A stretch of 64,000 bases of DNA from Mycolicibacterium helvum (GTDB taxonomy: Bacteria; Actinomycetota; Actinomycetes; Mycobacteriales; Mycobacteriaceae): the NCBI RefSeq assembly GCF_010731895.1, contig NZ_AP022596.1, positions 3,844,001-3,908,000 on the forward strand. The letters are read 5' to 3'. Of the stretch, positions 1-9,015 are shown piece after piece. The notes beneath the pieces were generated by a model. It was not told the DNA's origin. It did no database searches and worked only from the letters and a program-made list of their open reading frames with translations. A program made the position numbers and the translations under genes. Numbering within the stretch: position 1 is the stretch's first letter; the number at the start of each line of letters is the position of its first letter.

Positions 1-1
1 G

Positions 2-607
2 TTGGCTCCGTTCGGCCTCGTCTTGCTGCAAAGCTACGGCGGGGAGGTGGCGATTCGGGCCTTCCTGTACGCCTCGCCGGTGCTCTCACCGCTGGCGGCG
101 CTATCCGTCATGCCGCTCCTGCGTCCACGCACCGCACGAATCACGTGGCGTCGGCTGACCGGTGCGGCTTCCTGGTGTGTGCTGTTCGCGTTGGCCTTGT
201 TGGTGATCGCCAACCGCGGCCTGAACATCTCGTTTGAACGAACGATGCCGCACGAGGAGAAGATTGCCAGCGAGCTCGTTGCCCAAATTCACGACTACGG
301 GTTGGGGTACTGGGGACAGGGCGCGCTCTACGGGGTGCCGAGAACCTTCGAACTGGAGGACCGGTGCTTTGTCTCAGCCGAGGAACTGGCCAATTGCACG
401 GCAACGCCTGATGTGGAGTTCTTTTCCAACACCGAACAAGACGAGAATTTCATCCATTACAGCCTCGGAGTCAGTCGTGCGATGGCCGACAAGGCGATCG
501 ACCTTCTTCGGACGGAGAAGGGGTATCAGACCATCTATGACTCAGGCGGCATCGTGGTGCTCAAGCGGCCCGAAGCCCCATTCGTCAGGTTGGGAGTCGA
601 CGGATGA
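2..607 (+). CDS. Membrane protein, C-terminal part (5' end outside window)
   Basis: The frame is open from the window edge, so this is the tail of a larger protein. The visible part has hydrophobic segments near residues 1-40 and 52-70, then a soluble region of about 130 residues with two Cys (Cys119 and Cys128 of the visible part) that probably lies outside the membrane. It looks like the end of a polytopic envelope protein of the glycosyltransferase or arabinosyltransferase-like kind, but no family motif is present in the visible part, so no function is assigned. Its stop overlaps the next start (ATGA), implying co-transcription. Confidence 0.6.
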   Translation: MAPFGLVLLQSYGGEVAIRAFLYASPVLSPLAALSVMPLLRPRTARITWRRLTGAASWCVLFALALLVIANRGLNISFERTMPHEEKIASELVAQIHDYGLGYWGQGALYGVPRTFELEDRCFVSAEELANCTATPDVEFFSNTEQDENFIHYSLGVSRAMADKAIDLLRTEKGYQTIYDSGGIVVLKRPEAPFVRLGVDG

Positions 608-798
608 TTGCGATCGCGTTGTTCGTCACCTCAGGCGTGCTGTTCCTGTTGGCCGCATACCGGCGCGAACAGGGGATCCCTGAAGCTGGGGCTCGGCGAC
701 CCGACCACACCACCGCATTCCTGCGACTGCAGGCATTGTGCGCGGCCGTGGGTGCGATCGCGGTCTCGGTCGTCCATATGATCACTGTCGTCTCCTAA
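604..798 (+). CDS. Small two-helix membrane protein
   Basis: A 64-residue protein whose ATG overlaps the stop of the preceding membrane gene (ATGA). It has one hydrophobic stretch at residues 1-18, a charged loop rich in Arg, Glu and Asp in the middle, and a second hydrophobic stretch at residues 43-62. This suggests a hairpin membrane protein. I do not recognise a family. Translational coupling suggests it works with, or is an accessory subunit of, the upstream membrane protein. Confidence 0.5.
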   Translation: MIAIALFVTSGVLFLLAAYRREQGIPEAGARRPDHTTAFLRLQALCAAVGAIAVSVVHMITVVS

Positions 799-845
799 GG
801 CCCGCCCGCCGCGGCATCCGGATTAGCTACGTTGCGCGATTAAGA

Positions 846-871
846 GGCCGACACGATGCGTGGCATCGGCC
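846..871 (+). terminator. Inverted repeat after the first operon, possible terminator
   Basis: GGCCGA (846-851) pairs with TCGGCC (866-871), and ACG/CGT can add pairs inside the loop. It lies about 50 bp after the stop of the small membrane gene. There is no U-tract, so termination is only suggested. The rest of the gap from 799 to 998 shows nothing else I can name. Confidence 0.35.
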
Positions 872-998
872 CACACGCGGTTTGTTCAGGTAACTTTTTG
901 ATTGCAAGTGCGGGATTAGCGATCGCAGTGACGGCCAGATCGAAGGCCACGCTAAGCCGCTGTTTTTGCCGAAATTTTCGGGAAAGGGCAATCGGGAC

Positions 999-1838
999 AT
1001 GGGTGCTCATGCCCGTGACAGCAGATCCGAGGTTATCTGCGTCAACGGCCATGGGAATCCCGACGGCAATTACTTTTGCGGCGAATGCGGTGTGCTCGTT
1101 GAATCGGGAGTCGTCGTCTGCCTGGCCGGCCACGCCAACGCCGACTATCAGCGATTCTGCGGAGAGTGTGGTGCGCCGCTGGCGGCACCGCCCGGGGTCG
1201 AGCCGGTGGCGTCGACCGCACGCTGGTCCTTCGATCCCACCGGGCGGCACCAATGCCGTTACTGGGACGGGGTCAAATGGACCAACAACATCGCCGACGT
1301 CGGTGGGCTCGGCACTGATCCGTACAGCAGGGGAGCGAACCGGCTCGCCGAGACGTGGGTAGGGCTGGCCGCGGGATTGGTCACCGTGGCGCTGCTCGCC
1401 GGCGCGGGTGCCGACGTCTGGGTGCAGCTGTCCCGGGACGCAGCGAAACAGACCGCAACCACGCAGGTCTCCACGACGACATCGACGCCCACGACCACTG
1501 ACTCCGCTGCGGCATCGTCGTCCGCCGCGCCCCCGCTGCCCCCGCCCCCGGAACCCCCACCCGTCGTGCGTGGAACGGCTGTCATTGCGACCCCGTGTCT
1601 GGCAGGCAGCACCAACGGCACTACCGCTGACAATTCGGTCGCCTATTGCGAGCGTCTCCAAGGCACCGAGACGTTCATGTGGTCGCTGAATCCTGGTGAG
1701 ATTCCGACTCCCGCGATCGGCCAGGGCCAGGATCCGGCAGTGGCGGTGTGCATGGTGCAGACCGAGCGCACCGAGTTGGACTGCATCGAGTACCTCAAAC
1801 GCCCCAGTGACCCCGGAGAGCCTGGTCCGCCCGCGTGA
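999..1838 (+). CDS. Double zinc-ribbon, DUF2510, single-pass membrane protein
   Basis: Start ATG at 999 is chosen because GGAAAGGG lies about 10 bases upstream; an in-frame TTG at 966 has no such site. The 279-residue protein opens with two similar zinc-ribbon halves, each a Cys/Gly-His segment followed by FCGEC. A DUF2510 module follows (WSFDPTG ... YWDGVKWT), then one transmembrane helix (about 130-147), then a Thr/Ser/Pro-rich stretch with a poly-Pro run, and a C-terminal domain with several Cys that could form disulfides outside the cell. Family knowledge: DUF2510 proteins are common actinobacterial membrane proteins of unknown role. The topology suggests a cytoplasmic metal-binding head and an exported tail. 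Confidence 0.7.
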   Translation: MGAHARDSRSEVICVNGHGNPDGNYFCGECGVLVESGVVVCLAGHANADYQRFCGECGAPLAAPPGVEPVASTARWSFDPTGRHQCRYWDGVKWTNNIADVGGLGTDPYSRGANRLAETWVGLAAGLVTVALLAGAGADVWVQLSRDAAKQTATTQVSTTTSTPTTTDSAAASSSAAPPLPPPPEPPPVVRGTAVIATPCLAGSTNGTTADNSVAYCERLQGTETFMWSLNPGEIPTPAIGQGQDPAVAVCMVQTERTELDCIEYLKRPSDPGEPGPPA

Positions 1839-1866
1839 CCACGAGCTAGTCGATAGGGTTTGCGGC

Positions 1867-2385
1867 ATGGGCTATCCCGAAAACGTGCTGGCCGCCAACG
1901 AGCAGGTCGTGTTGCATCGCCACCCGCACTGGAAGCGCTTGGTCGGCCCGATCCTCGTGCTGCTGATCGCCACCGTCGTTGCGTCATTCGTGGCCGCACT
2001 GGTCAACAACACCAACTGGGACACCACCGCCAAGAAGGTGCTCTTCGGCGTCATCGCGGCGATCTGGCTGATCCTGGTCGGCTGGCTGACGTTGTGGAAG
2101 TTCTTGAATTGGCTCACAACACATTTCGTGATCACCGACCGGCGGGTGATGTTCCGCCACGGGCTGCTGACCCGCTCGGGCATCGATATTCCGTTGGCGC
2201 GCATCAACAGTGTGGAGTTCCGGCACGGTTTGCTCGACCGCATGCTGCGCACCGGCACCCTGATCATCGAGTCGGCGAGCCAAGATCCCCTTGAATTCCA
2301 CGACATTCCCCGCGTGGAGCGGGTGCACTCACTGCTGTATCACGAAGTTTTCGACACTCTGGGCGCCGAAGAGTCGCCCAGCTGA
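1867..2385 (+). CDS. PH-domain (bPH2/YdbT-type) membrane protein, Rv3278c-like
   Basis: Start ATG at 1867. The 172-residue protein has an N-terminal soluble stretch, two transmembrane helices (about 25-47 and 58-78), then a bacterial PH domain with the usual start TTHFVITDRRVM and the core LARINSVEF. Length and layout match the mycobacterial Rv3278c family, whose biochemical role is not known. The gene is convergent with the GtrA gene, and their 3' ends overlap by 46 bp, so the last 15 codons are antisense to the GtrA end. Confidence 0.8.
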   Translation: MGYPENVLAANEQVVLHRHPHWKRLVGPILVLLIATVVASFVAALVNNTNWDTTAKKVLFGVIAAIWLILVGWLTLWKFLNWLTTHFVITDRRVMFRHGLLTRSGIDIPLARINSVEFRHGLLDRMLRTGTLIIESASQDPLEFHDIPRVERVHSLLYHEVFDTLGAEESPS

Positions 2386-3014
2386 CGCGGTGTCCGACGC
2401 CGCCGCAGCGGCGTTACAGTGCCGCCGGCCTCGTACTCTTCCTCCAGCGCTTCGGCGATACCGCCACCGGTGAGCGTGGACTCCAGCGCCTTGTCATGGC
2501 TCGGACCGAACTCGTCGGGGAACACCCAGCGGCGGAACGCCCAGAAACGGAACGCCATCTGCAGCAGGTTGCCGACGAGATAGGCCGAGAGGAAGTCGGC
2601 GATGTTCTCGACGGTCAGTGAGACGTGCGGTACGCGCAGTTCCAGCACATAGCTGGAGAACCACAGCGGAGCCATGCTCAACAGCACGCCGACACCGCTG
2701 ACCGCGAAGAACAGCAGCGCTTCGTGGTGCCGCTCGCGGCCGCCGCGGTTACGGAAACTCCATTCCCGGTTCAGCACGTAGGAGGCGATCACCGCGACGA
2801 TGCCCGCGATCACCTTGGCGGTGACCGGCTTGGGCTCGAGGATCGTCAGCTTCAGCGTGTAGAAGATCGCCGAGTCGATGATGAACGTCGTCGCACCGAC
2901 GATCGCGAACTTGATGAGCTCGTGATGCCGCTCGGCGAACGGCCGGATCGGTCGGGGCAGCCGAGCGATCGTGGCATCAGCAAAAGACACAAGGAACAAG
3001 TCTACGGAAGTCAC
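2340..3014 (-). CDS. GtrA family membrane protein
   Basis: Start GTG at 3014 gives 224 residues; longer in-frame openings upstream run through purK and are not credible. After a short basic N-terminus come four hydrophobic helices (about 33-53, 62-80, 100-122 and 142-160) with the GtrA core ELIKFAIVG and the NREWSFRNR loop. The C-terminal 60 residues are charged and cytoplasmic. GtrA proteins are thought to help move polyprenyl-linked sugars across the membrane; in mycobacteria this class is linked to arabinogalactan/LAM assembly (Rv3277 position). Divergent from purK with a very short gap. Confidence 0.8.
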   Translation of the reverse strand: MTSVDLFLVSFADATIARLPRPIRPFAERHHELIKFAIVGATTFIIDSAIFYTLKLTILEPKPVTAKVIAGIVAVIASYVLNREWSFRNRGGRERHHEALLFFAVSGVGVLLSMAPLWFSSYVLELRVPHVSLTVENIADFLSAYLVGNLLQMAFRFWAFRRWVFPDEFGPSHDKALESTLTGGGIAEALEEEYEAGGTVTPLRRRRTPRQLGDSSAPRVSKTS

Positions 3015-3047
3015 CGCACGTGTGCGTACTCGCGCAGGTCTGACACC

Positions 3048-4256
3048 ATGATGGCCGTGTCGAACAGCCCCAAACCCCCTATCGTCGCCATGGTCGGCGG
3101 CGGGCAGCTGGCCAGGATGACCCACCAGTCGGCGATCGCGCTGGGCCAGAGCCTGCGGGTACTGGCGGTCAGCCCTGATGACCCCGCTGCCCAGGTGACT
3201 CCCGACGTGGTGATCGGTTCTCACACCGACCTCGAAGCGCTGCGCAGCGCGGCTGCGGGCGCCGCCGCGCTGACCTTTGATCACGAGCACGTGCCGACCG
3301 AGATGCTCGACACGCTGATCGCCGAGGGCGTGGCGGTCTTTCCGCCGCCCGAAGCCCTGATACACGCCCAGGACAAGCTGGTGATGCGGCGCAAGTTGGC
3401 GGCCCTGGGCGCCCCGATCCCGCGGTTCGCCGCCGTGACCAGCCTCGACGACGTCGACGCATTCGCCGCGGAGATCGACGGACCGGTGGTGATCAAGACC
3501 GTCCGCGGTGGATACGACGGCCGCGGCGTGGTGCTCGCCAGGGACCTGGCACACGCCAGGGAGGCCGTCGCGGGCTATCTGGCCGACAACGTGCCGGTGC
3601 TGCTCGAGGAGCGGGTGTCGATGCGCCGCGAACTCTCGGCGCTGGTGGCCCGCTCACCGTTCGGTCAGGGCGCGGCGTGGCCCATCGTGGAGACCGTGCA
3701 GCAGGACGGGATTTGCGTCACGGTTGTCGCTCCCGCACAGGGCCTGTCCGAGGACCTGGCCGGGGCAGCCGAGCAGCTGGGCCTGCGACTGGCCGACGAG
3801 CTGGGAGTCGTCGGTGTGCTGGCCGTCGAACTGTTCGAGACGACCGAGGGCACGCTGCTGGTCAACGAATTGGCGATGCGTCCGCACAATTCCGGGCACT
3901 GGACCATGGACGGCGCGGTGACCAGCCAGTTCGAGCAGCATCTGCGGGCCGTCCTGGACTATCCGCTGGGCGACACCCGGCCGATCGCGCCGGTCACGGT
4001 GATGGCCAACGTGCTGGGCGCCCCTTCGGCGCCGGCGATGGGCGTCGACGAGCGGCTGCACCACCTGTTCGGCCGGATTCCGGAGGCGAAGGTCCACCTG
4101 TACGGCAAGGAGGAACGCCCGGGCCGCAAGGTGGGCCACGTGAACGTTGTCGGCGCGGGCGACTGTGACCCGAATCGGGTGCGTGAACGTGCCGAGCGGG
4201 CGGCACACTGGTTGTCGCACGCAGAGTGGACGGACGGATGGGATGGGCATGCCTAA
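3048..4256 (+). CDS. purK: 5-(carboxyamino)imidazole ribonucleotide synthase
   Basis: PurK uses ATP and bicarbonate to carboxylate AIR to N5-CAIR in de novo purine synthesis. The N-terminus carries the dinucleotide-like loop [12 protein letters not shown], and the ATP-grasp part includes [13 protein letters not shown] and [14 protein letters not shown], both typical of PurK. Two ATGs in tandem (3048 and 3051) are possible; 3048 gives 402 residues, and further in-frame DNA upstream is antisense to GtrA. The stop overlaps the purE start by 8 bp, so the two consecutive pathway steps are translationally coupled. Confidence 0.95.
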   Translation: MMAVSNSPKPPIVAMVGGGQLARMTHQSAIALGQSLRVLAVSPDDPAAQVTPDVVIGSHTDLEALRSAAAGAAALTFDHEHVPTEMLDTLIAEGVAVFPPPEALIHAQDKLVMRRKLAALGAPIPRFAAVTSLDDVDAFAAEIDGPVVIKTVRGGYDGRGVVLARDLAHAREAVAGYLADNVPVLLEERVSMRRELSALVARSPFGQGAAWPIVETVQQDGICVTVVAPAQGLSEDLAGAAEQLGLRLADELGVVGVLAVELFETTEGTLLVNELAMRPHNSGHWTMDGAVTSQFEQHLRAVLDYPLGDTRPIAPVTVMANVLGAPSAPAMGVDERLHHLFGRIPEAKVHLYGKEERPGRKVGHVNVVGAGDCDPNRVRERAERAAHWLSHAEWTDGWDGHA

Positions 4257-4758
4257 CAGCACTCCTCTGGTCGGCTTGATCATGGGGTCGGATAGCGACT
4301 GGCCGGTGATGGAGGCCGCCGCCGAGGCGCTGGCCGAGTTCGAAGTGCCGTTCGAGGTCGGCGTCGTGTCCGCGCATCGCACGCCGGGCCGGATGCTGGA
4401 CTATGCGCGCGGGGCGGCCGCCCGCGACATTAAGGTGATCATCGCCGGGGCCGGCGGTGCGGCCCATCTACCCGGGATGGTGGCCTCGGCCACACCGCTT
4501 CCGGTGATCGGGGTGCCCGTGCCGCTGGCCAAGCTCGACGGATTGGATTCGTTGCTGTCGATCGTGCAGATGCCGGCCGGTGTGCCGGTGGCCACCGTCT
4601 CGATCGGTGGCGCCCGCAACGCCGGGCTGCTGGCGGTGCGCATCCTGGCCGCATCGGACGACGCGTTGCGCAAGCGCATGGAGAGCTTTCAGGAGGACCT
4701 GGAGGCCCTGGTCCTGGAGAAGGATCGGGCGTTGCGGGAGCGATTACTCGGTGAGTGA
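4249..4758 (+). CDS. purE: N5-CAIR mutase
   Basis: PurE converts N5-CAIR to CAIR, the step after PurK. The protein has the hallmark [13 protein letters not shown] near the N-terminus, VSAHRTP for substrate binding, and the [14 protein letters not shown] loop. Length (169 residues) fits class I PurE. Start ATG at 4249 places the GSDSDW motif at the usual distance; ATG at 4243 would add two residues. The gene overlaps purK by 8 bp. Confidence 0.95.
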   Translation: MPNSTPLVGLIMGSDSDWPVMEAAAEALAEFEVPFEVGVVSAHRTPGRMLDYARGAAARDIKVIIAGAGGAAHLPGMVASATPLPVIGVPVPLAKLDGLDSLLSIVQMPAGVPVATVSIGGARNAGLLAVRILAASDDALRKRMESFQEDLEALVLEKDRALRERLLGE

Positions 4759-4799
4759 AGCCCCGGGTAAAGTTACCGACGAGTAGCAAGGAGGCTGTG

Positions 4800-5960
4800 A
4801 TGGCGGGAAATCTGGATTTCGACGTGTTCAAGTTGCCCGAGGAGCATGACGAGCTGCGGGCGGCGATTCGGGCGCTGGCCGAGAAAGAGATCGCGCCGTA
4901 CGCGGCCGATTGCGACGAGAAGTCGCGTTTCCCCCAGGAGGCGTTGGATGCGCTGAACGCCTCGGGCTTCAACGCGGTCCACGTGCCCGAGGAGTACGGC
5001 GGCCAGGGCGCCGATTCGGTCGCGGCGTGCATCGTGATCGAGGAGGTCGCCCGGGTCGACGCGTCGGCCTCGCTGATCCCGGCGGTGAACAAGCTGGGCA
5101 CGATGGGGTTGATCCTGCGCGGATCGGAGGAGCTGAAGAACAAGGTGCTGCCCTCGATCGCCTCGGGTGGGGCGATGGCGTCGTACGCCTTGTCCGAGCG
5201 GGAGGCCGGCAGCGATGCGGCGTCCATGCGTACCCGCGCCAAGGCTGACGGCGACGACTGGATCCTCAACGGCGCCAAGGCGTGGATCACCAACGGCGGC
5301 AAGTCATCCTGGTACACGGTGATGGCAGTGACCGATCCGGACAAGGGTGCCAACGGCATTTCGGCGTTCATGGTGCACATCGACGACGAGGGCTTCACGA
5401 TCGGGCCCAAGGAGCGCAAGCTCGGGATCAAGGGTTCGCCTACCACCGAGTTGTATTTCGAGAACTGCCGCATCCCCGGGGACCGGATCATCGGCGATCC
5501 GGGAACCGGGTTCAAGACCGCGCTGGCCACGCTGGATCACACCCGCCCGACCATCGGTGCGCAGGCCGTCGGTATCGCGCAGGGCGCGGTGGACGCCGCG
5601 ATCGCATATACCAAGGACCGCAAGCAGTTCGGCACATCGATCAGCACCTTCCAGGGTGTGCAGTTCATGCTCGCCGACATGGCGATGAAGGTCGAGGCCG
5701 CCCGGCTGATGGTGTATTCGGCTGCGGCCCGCGCCGAGCGCGGTGAACCCAACCTGGGGTTCATCTCGGCGGCGTCGAAGTGCTTCGCCTCCGATGTCGC
5801 CATGGAGGTCACCACCGATGCCGTGCAGCTCTTCGGCGGCGCGGGGTACACCGTGGACTTCCCGGTGGAGCGAATGATGCGCGACGCCAAGATCACTCAG
5901 ATCTACGAGGGCACCAACCAGATTCAGCGGGTCGTGATGAGCCGCGCGCTGCTGCGCTAG
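4800..5960 (+). CDS. fadE25: Acyl-CoA dehydrogenase, FadE25-like
   Basis: FAD-dependent acyl-CoA dehydrogenase of 386 residues that would introduce the alpha-beta double bond in beta-oxidation. Start ATG at 4800 follows a perfect AAGGAGG at 4788-4794. Visible family signatures are ALSEREAGSDAASM, the flavin loop AWITNGG, and QIYEGTNQIQR near the C-terminus, where Glu of YEGT is the expected catalytic base. Position after purK-purE equals M. tuberculosis Rv3274c (fadE25). It is convergent with birA, overlapping by 4 bp. Confidence 0.9.
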   Translation: MAGNLDFDVFKLPEEHDELRAAIRALAEKEIAPYAADCDEKSRFPQEALDALNASGFNAVHVPEEYGGQGADSVAACIVIEEVARVDASASLIPAVNKLGTMGLILRGSEELKNKVLPSIASGGAMASYALSEREAGSDAASMRTRAKADGDDWILNGAKAWITNGGKSSWYTVMAVTDPDKGANGISAFMVHIDDEGFTIGPKERKLGIKGSPTTELYFENCRIPGDRIIGDPGTGFKTALATLDHTRPTIGAQAVGIAQGAVDAAIAYTKDRKQFGTSISTFQGVQFMLADMAMKVEAARLMVYSAAARAERGEPNLGFISAASKCFASDVAMEVTTDAVQLFGGAGYTVDFPVERMMRDAKITQIYEGTNQIQRVVMSRALLR

Positions 5961-6772
5961 TCGGCGGGCCGAAGGTGGGTGATATCGCCCGCCGAAACCG
6001 TCGTGACCCCGGTGCCGGTGTCGATGACCAGGCGTCCCTGGGCGTCGATTTCCGTTGCGGTGCCGAAGATCTCGTGATCGCCCGGGAGAATCGCCCGAAC
6101 CCGGCTGCCCAGTGTCAGGCTGCGCTGCCGGTAGTCGGCCACCAGTGCGGGGTCGGGGCCTTTCGCGGCCTGCCAGCGCCCGATGCGGGTGGTCAGTTCA
6201 CGCAGGATCGTTGCGGCCAGGGCGTCGCGGTCGAGCATCGTGGCGCCCAGCATCTGCAGTGAGGTGGCGCGGGGGTCGGGTGCCTCCTGGGCGGTCAGCG
6301 TGACGTTGAGTCCGAGGCCCACCACGATGACCGGGTCGGGGGCGGCCACCTCGGCCAGGATGCCGGCGAGCTTGCCGGTTCCCACCAGGACGTCGTTGGG
6401 CCACTTCACGCCGGCCTCGACGCCGGTGCTGTCGCGGATCGCGTCGACCAATGCCACGCCGGTGAGCAGCGGCAACCAGCCCCAGTTCTCGGTCGGGACG
6501 CCGTTTGCGGCAACTCCGACAGACAGGGCGATCTGCGAGCGCGGGGGAGCAGACCAGCTGCGGCCATGGCGGCCGCGCCCGGCGCTCTGATGTTCGGCGA
6601 GCAAGACTGCGCCGCGAATGTCCTCGCCCGCGGCATGGCGGGCCAACAGGTCGGCGTTGGTCGAGCCAGTCTCGGCGACGACGTCGACGCGGCGCAGCGG
6701 GCCGTCGGGGCCGACGAGGCCGCGGATGGCAGCAGCGGTCGACAATGGCGGGCGATCAGGCTGCGGGTTCAC
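5957..6772 (-). CDS. birA: Biotin-[acetyl-CoA carboxylase] ligase
   Basis: Attaches biotin to the carrier domain of acyl-CoA carboxylases through biotinyl-AMP. The 271-residue protein has the biotin/ATP-binding signature AGRGRHGRSW, then VKWPNDVLV and KLAGILAE, followed by GLGLNV, and a C-terminal SH3-like part. There is no N-terminal helix-turn-helix, so it is a monofunctional ligase and not a BirA repressor. The start is ATG at 6772. Convergent with fadE25. Confidence 0.93.
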   Translation of the reverse strand: MNPQPDRPPLSTAAAIRGLVGPDGPLRRVDVVAETGSTNADLLARHAAGEDIRGAVLLAEHQSAGRGRHGRSWSAPPRSQIALSVGVAANGVPTENWGWLPLLTGVALVDAIRDSTGVEAGVKWPNDVLVGTGKLAGILAEVAAPDPVIVVGLGLNVTLTAQEAPDPRATSLQMLGATMLDRDALAATILRELTTRIGRWQAAKGPDPALVADYRQRSLTLGSRVRAILPGDHEIFGTATEIDAQGRLVIDTGTGVTTVSAGDITHLRPAD

Positions 6773-6815
6773 CCCGAGCAGCCTAGCGGGGCTGGGCCGA
6801 TTCGCGTTGGCGCCG

Positions 6816-6843
6816 ACCCCAACGCAGTTGCGGGCGTTGGGGT
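6816..6843 (-). terminator. Strong hairpin, likely terminator
   Basis: ACCCCAACGC (6816-6825) pairs perfectly with GCGTTGGGGT (6834-6843): a 10-bp stem with an 8-base loop. It lies between the birA start and the end of the decayed gene, in the right place to stop minus-strand transcription of that gene and insulate birA. It has no U-tract. Confidence 0.55.
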
Positions 6844-6893
6844 CTCATGCGGGTGTGGGCGTCGGCGCACCCAGTAACTCGGCGTTGAGGATG

Positions 6894-7225
6894 CTAATGA
6901 GGCTGGCTCTGGCCGTTTCTACCCTGGAAGGCCTGGCCTGTGAGTGCGGTGGCGGTTCCGCCTCTGCCGCCAGAGGACACCGGCAGACCGCCGTTGCCGC
7001 CGTCGCCGGCGAACGCGTTACCGGTGATGATCGTTGCATCGCCCCCGTTGCCTACCGCCGGGACCTCCCTCCGCGCGCGGGGTCGCCGTGCGGCCGCTCG
7101 ACGACTGGGCTGACCTGGAGCTGGTCGTGTCGGCAAAGGCCATGGGCGCGGCGGCGATCATCGTGCCCACGCCCAACGCCACGGCAAGCACACCCAAGCG
7201 ACCGATGTAGCGCCCGTAGCCGCGC
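6894..7225 (-). pseudogene. Decayed secreted Gly/Asn-rich (PGRS-like) protein gene
   Basis: On the minus strand one frame (about 7225-7150) encodes GYGRYIGRLGVLAVALGVG followed by MIAAAPMAFADT, a textbook mycobacterial Sec signal peptide. It has no start codon before an upstream in-frame TGA, and runs into a stop about 35 residues after the signal. A second frame over 7040-6897 encodes a Gly/Asn-rich continuation with repeated GNGGDAT, AGDGGNGG and GRGGTATALTGQAF units, typical of secreted repeat proteins. So both the start and the reading frame are broken. A strong hairpin follows at 6816-6843. Family assignment is an inference from composition. Confidence 0.5.
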
Positions 7226-7279
7226 CGAGGTCAGCGGAAACGCGGTTCCGCAAAGTTTCGAGACGATGTCATCGCGGTG

Positions 7280-8263
7280 TCATGTAGTCGGCGTTGCATG
7301 AATAGGGAACTCACTGAACACCAGCGTGAGCCGGATGGGCCCGATGCGGTTACGGAGTTCGGCGAACGTGCGTGCCCGCAGGTGGTCCTGCTCCTCGACG
7401 GTCATCGTGCCGGTGTAGGACACCCGCAGGTCTATCTCGGTGGTCTTTCCCCGGCTGATCGCCAGCACGTCGACCAGGGTCAGTTCATGGTCGAGTTCGT
7501 CCGCGTGCTCCTCGGACACGGCGGTGATCGCCGCACGCACCGCGCTGTCGAGAGCGGGGTCGGCCCGCCGCCCGGAGAGCCGCCCAAACTCAAGGCGGAT
7601 CTGCCGGATGGGCTCGCCGACCAGCAGGGCGCACAGGATCAGCACGATGATGCTGTCGGCGATGTCTTTGATGTTGAAGTTCGCCGACGTCAGGAACGTT
7701 CCCTCGGGCAGGATTGCGACGAGAATCAACGAGGCGCAGATGCCGCCGCTGATGAGCGCCTCCATCTTCGCGGCGGTGGCTTCGACCCGCAGCAGGGCAG
7801 ACGCTCCGTTCACTGAGCGATTGTTGCGCTCGTGGTTCCATTTGAGGCCGAAGCAGATCACCACACACGCGCCGGTATAGACCGCGGCGAGTCCGAACTC
7901 CGGCTCGCTGCCTTCGCGGGTGACCAGGTAGTCGATCACCTTGATCGAGTTCGTCACCACGCCGACGATCACCACACCGAGGATCATCAGCGAACGGAAC
8001 AGCGCGTAAAGATTCTCCAATGCCATTCGCCCGTAAGGGCTTTCGGCGTCAGGTTGCTTGGACGACGTCACTGCAAGGCGCGCCGCGATGAACGCGGCGG
8101 CGGCGTTGATCAACGAGATGACGCCGTCTAGCTGGGTGGCAGACACTCGGGTGATGGCGTACACGGCAAAGCCGAGCACCGCCAGGCCGATCATCGTGAC
8201 CATATAGGTGAACAGGCTGCGCCGCTCGGCTCGAAGAACGAGAGCCTCCGAGGCGTCGGTCAT
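7280..8263 (-). CDS. Cation-efflux (CDF-like) membrane transporter
   Basis: A 327-residue protein with six predicted transmembrane helices between about residues 18 and 215, then a C-terminal cytoplasmic domain of about 100 residues ending in a beta strand like the CDF ferredoxin-type domain. The first acidic metal site is suggested by LDGVISL in helix 2 and the second by IKDIADSIIV in helix 5. It is a divergent member: the usual HxxxD pair is replaced by DxxD, so its metal cannot be predicted. Start ATG at 8263. It stands alone between the decayed gene and the TIGR03089 gene. Confidence 0.7.
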   Translation of the reverse strand: MTDASEALVLRAERRSLFTYMVTMIGLAVLGFAVYAITRVSATQLDGVISLINAAAAFIAARLAVTSSKQPDAESPYGRMALENLYALFRSLMILGVVIVGVVTNSIKVIDYLVTREGSEPEFGLAAVYTGACVVICFGLKWNHERNNRSVNGASALLRVEATAAKMEALISGGICASLILVAILPEGTFLTSANFNIKDIADSIIVLILCALLVGEPIRQIRLEFGRLSGRRADPALDSAVRAAITAVSEEHADELDHELTLVDVLAISRGKTTEIDLRVSYTGTMTVEEQDHLRARTFAELRNRIGPIRLTLVFSEFPIHATPTT

Positions 8264-8304
8264 CGCGTCAGCCTAACGGTTGCATTCGGCCACCACCTGC
8301 TAGC

Positions 8305-9015
8305 TCAGACCAGGTCCCGAGTCACCTTTTCAGTGACCCGGCGCCGCCCCAGTGACGCCGGGTCGGGATTGGCCACCTGAACCAGCGACGCGCCTGCGGC
8401 GAACACCGCCAACAGATTCGCCACCAACTCGTCCGGGGTGGACCACGGCAGCGACGACATCACCCGATCGCTCGCGCTCACCCCGGCCGCGGCCGCCGAT
8501 TCCGAAGCAGACGCCAGCACCTCATCGGCTGACCGGCCGGACAGCGCCGGACCGGGGTTGGGCTCGGTAATGAACTGGTCGCCGTGCACCCGCACCGCGG
8601 TCGCGTAATCGGTGACGCCGATCGGAAGGTCAGCGACGGGCTTGCCGAAAGGGTCCAGCGATAGCACCGCGACCTCACCTCCGGCCACCGCCTCGTCGGC
8701 CTCATCGAGGCGCTCGGCCGTGCACAGTGCGAGATCGGTGGGACCGCTGAGCACCACCTCGGCGCCGATCCACCACACACCCAACAGCACCGCCGCGGTC
8801 TGCCAGTGTGCCGGCAGCAGCACCGCCACCCGGCTACCCGGCCCGGCGCCGAGCTCGTCGCGTAACAGGTTGGCGGTCTTGGCCGCCCAGTTGGCGAGCG
8901 TCACCGTCGACAGCTCGATCCGCTCGCCCGTCGCGTCGTCGTAGTACGTGATCCGCGGGCCCATCGGGTCGGACTTCAACAGCGGATTGAGCAGCGCCGC
9001 AGTCAGGTTCGCCAT
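8305..9015 (-). CDS. TIGR03089-type truncated AMP-binding-like protein
   Basis: 236 residues resembling only the N-terminal part of adenylate-forming enzymes: YYDDATGERIELSTVTLANW, then a helix with NLLRDELGAGPGSRVAVLLP and WWIGAEVVLSG. The ATP-loop and the C-terminal lid of true acyl-CoA ligases are absent, so no adenylation activity is expected. Start ATG at 9015 is used because it shares one base with the LCP stop (TGATG), indicating an operon. Equivalent to the M. tuberculosis gene at the Rv3268 position; role unknown. Confidence 0.75.
   Translation of the reverse strand: MANLTAALLNPLLKSDPMGPRITYYDDATGERIELSTVTLANWAAKTANLLRDELGAGPGSRVAVLLPAHWQTAAVLLGVWWIGAEVVLSGPTDLALCTAERLDEADEAVAGGEVAVLSLDPFGKPVADLPIGVTDYATAVRVHGDQFITEPNPGPALSGRSADEVLASASESAAAAGVSASDRVMSSLPWSTPDELVANLLAVFAAGASLVQVANPDPASLGRRRVTEKVTRDLV

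Noticed and set aside
2625..3047. In-frame upstream extension of purK
   Set aside because: It runs antisense through the GtrA gene and would place 141 unrelated residues before the conserved PurK start; no ribosome site supports it.
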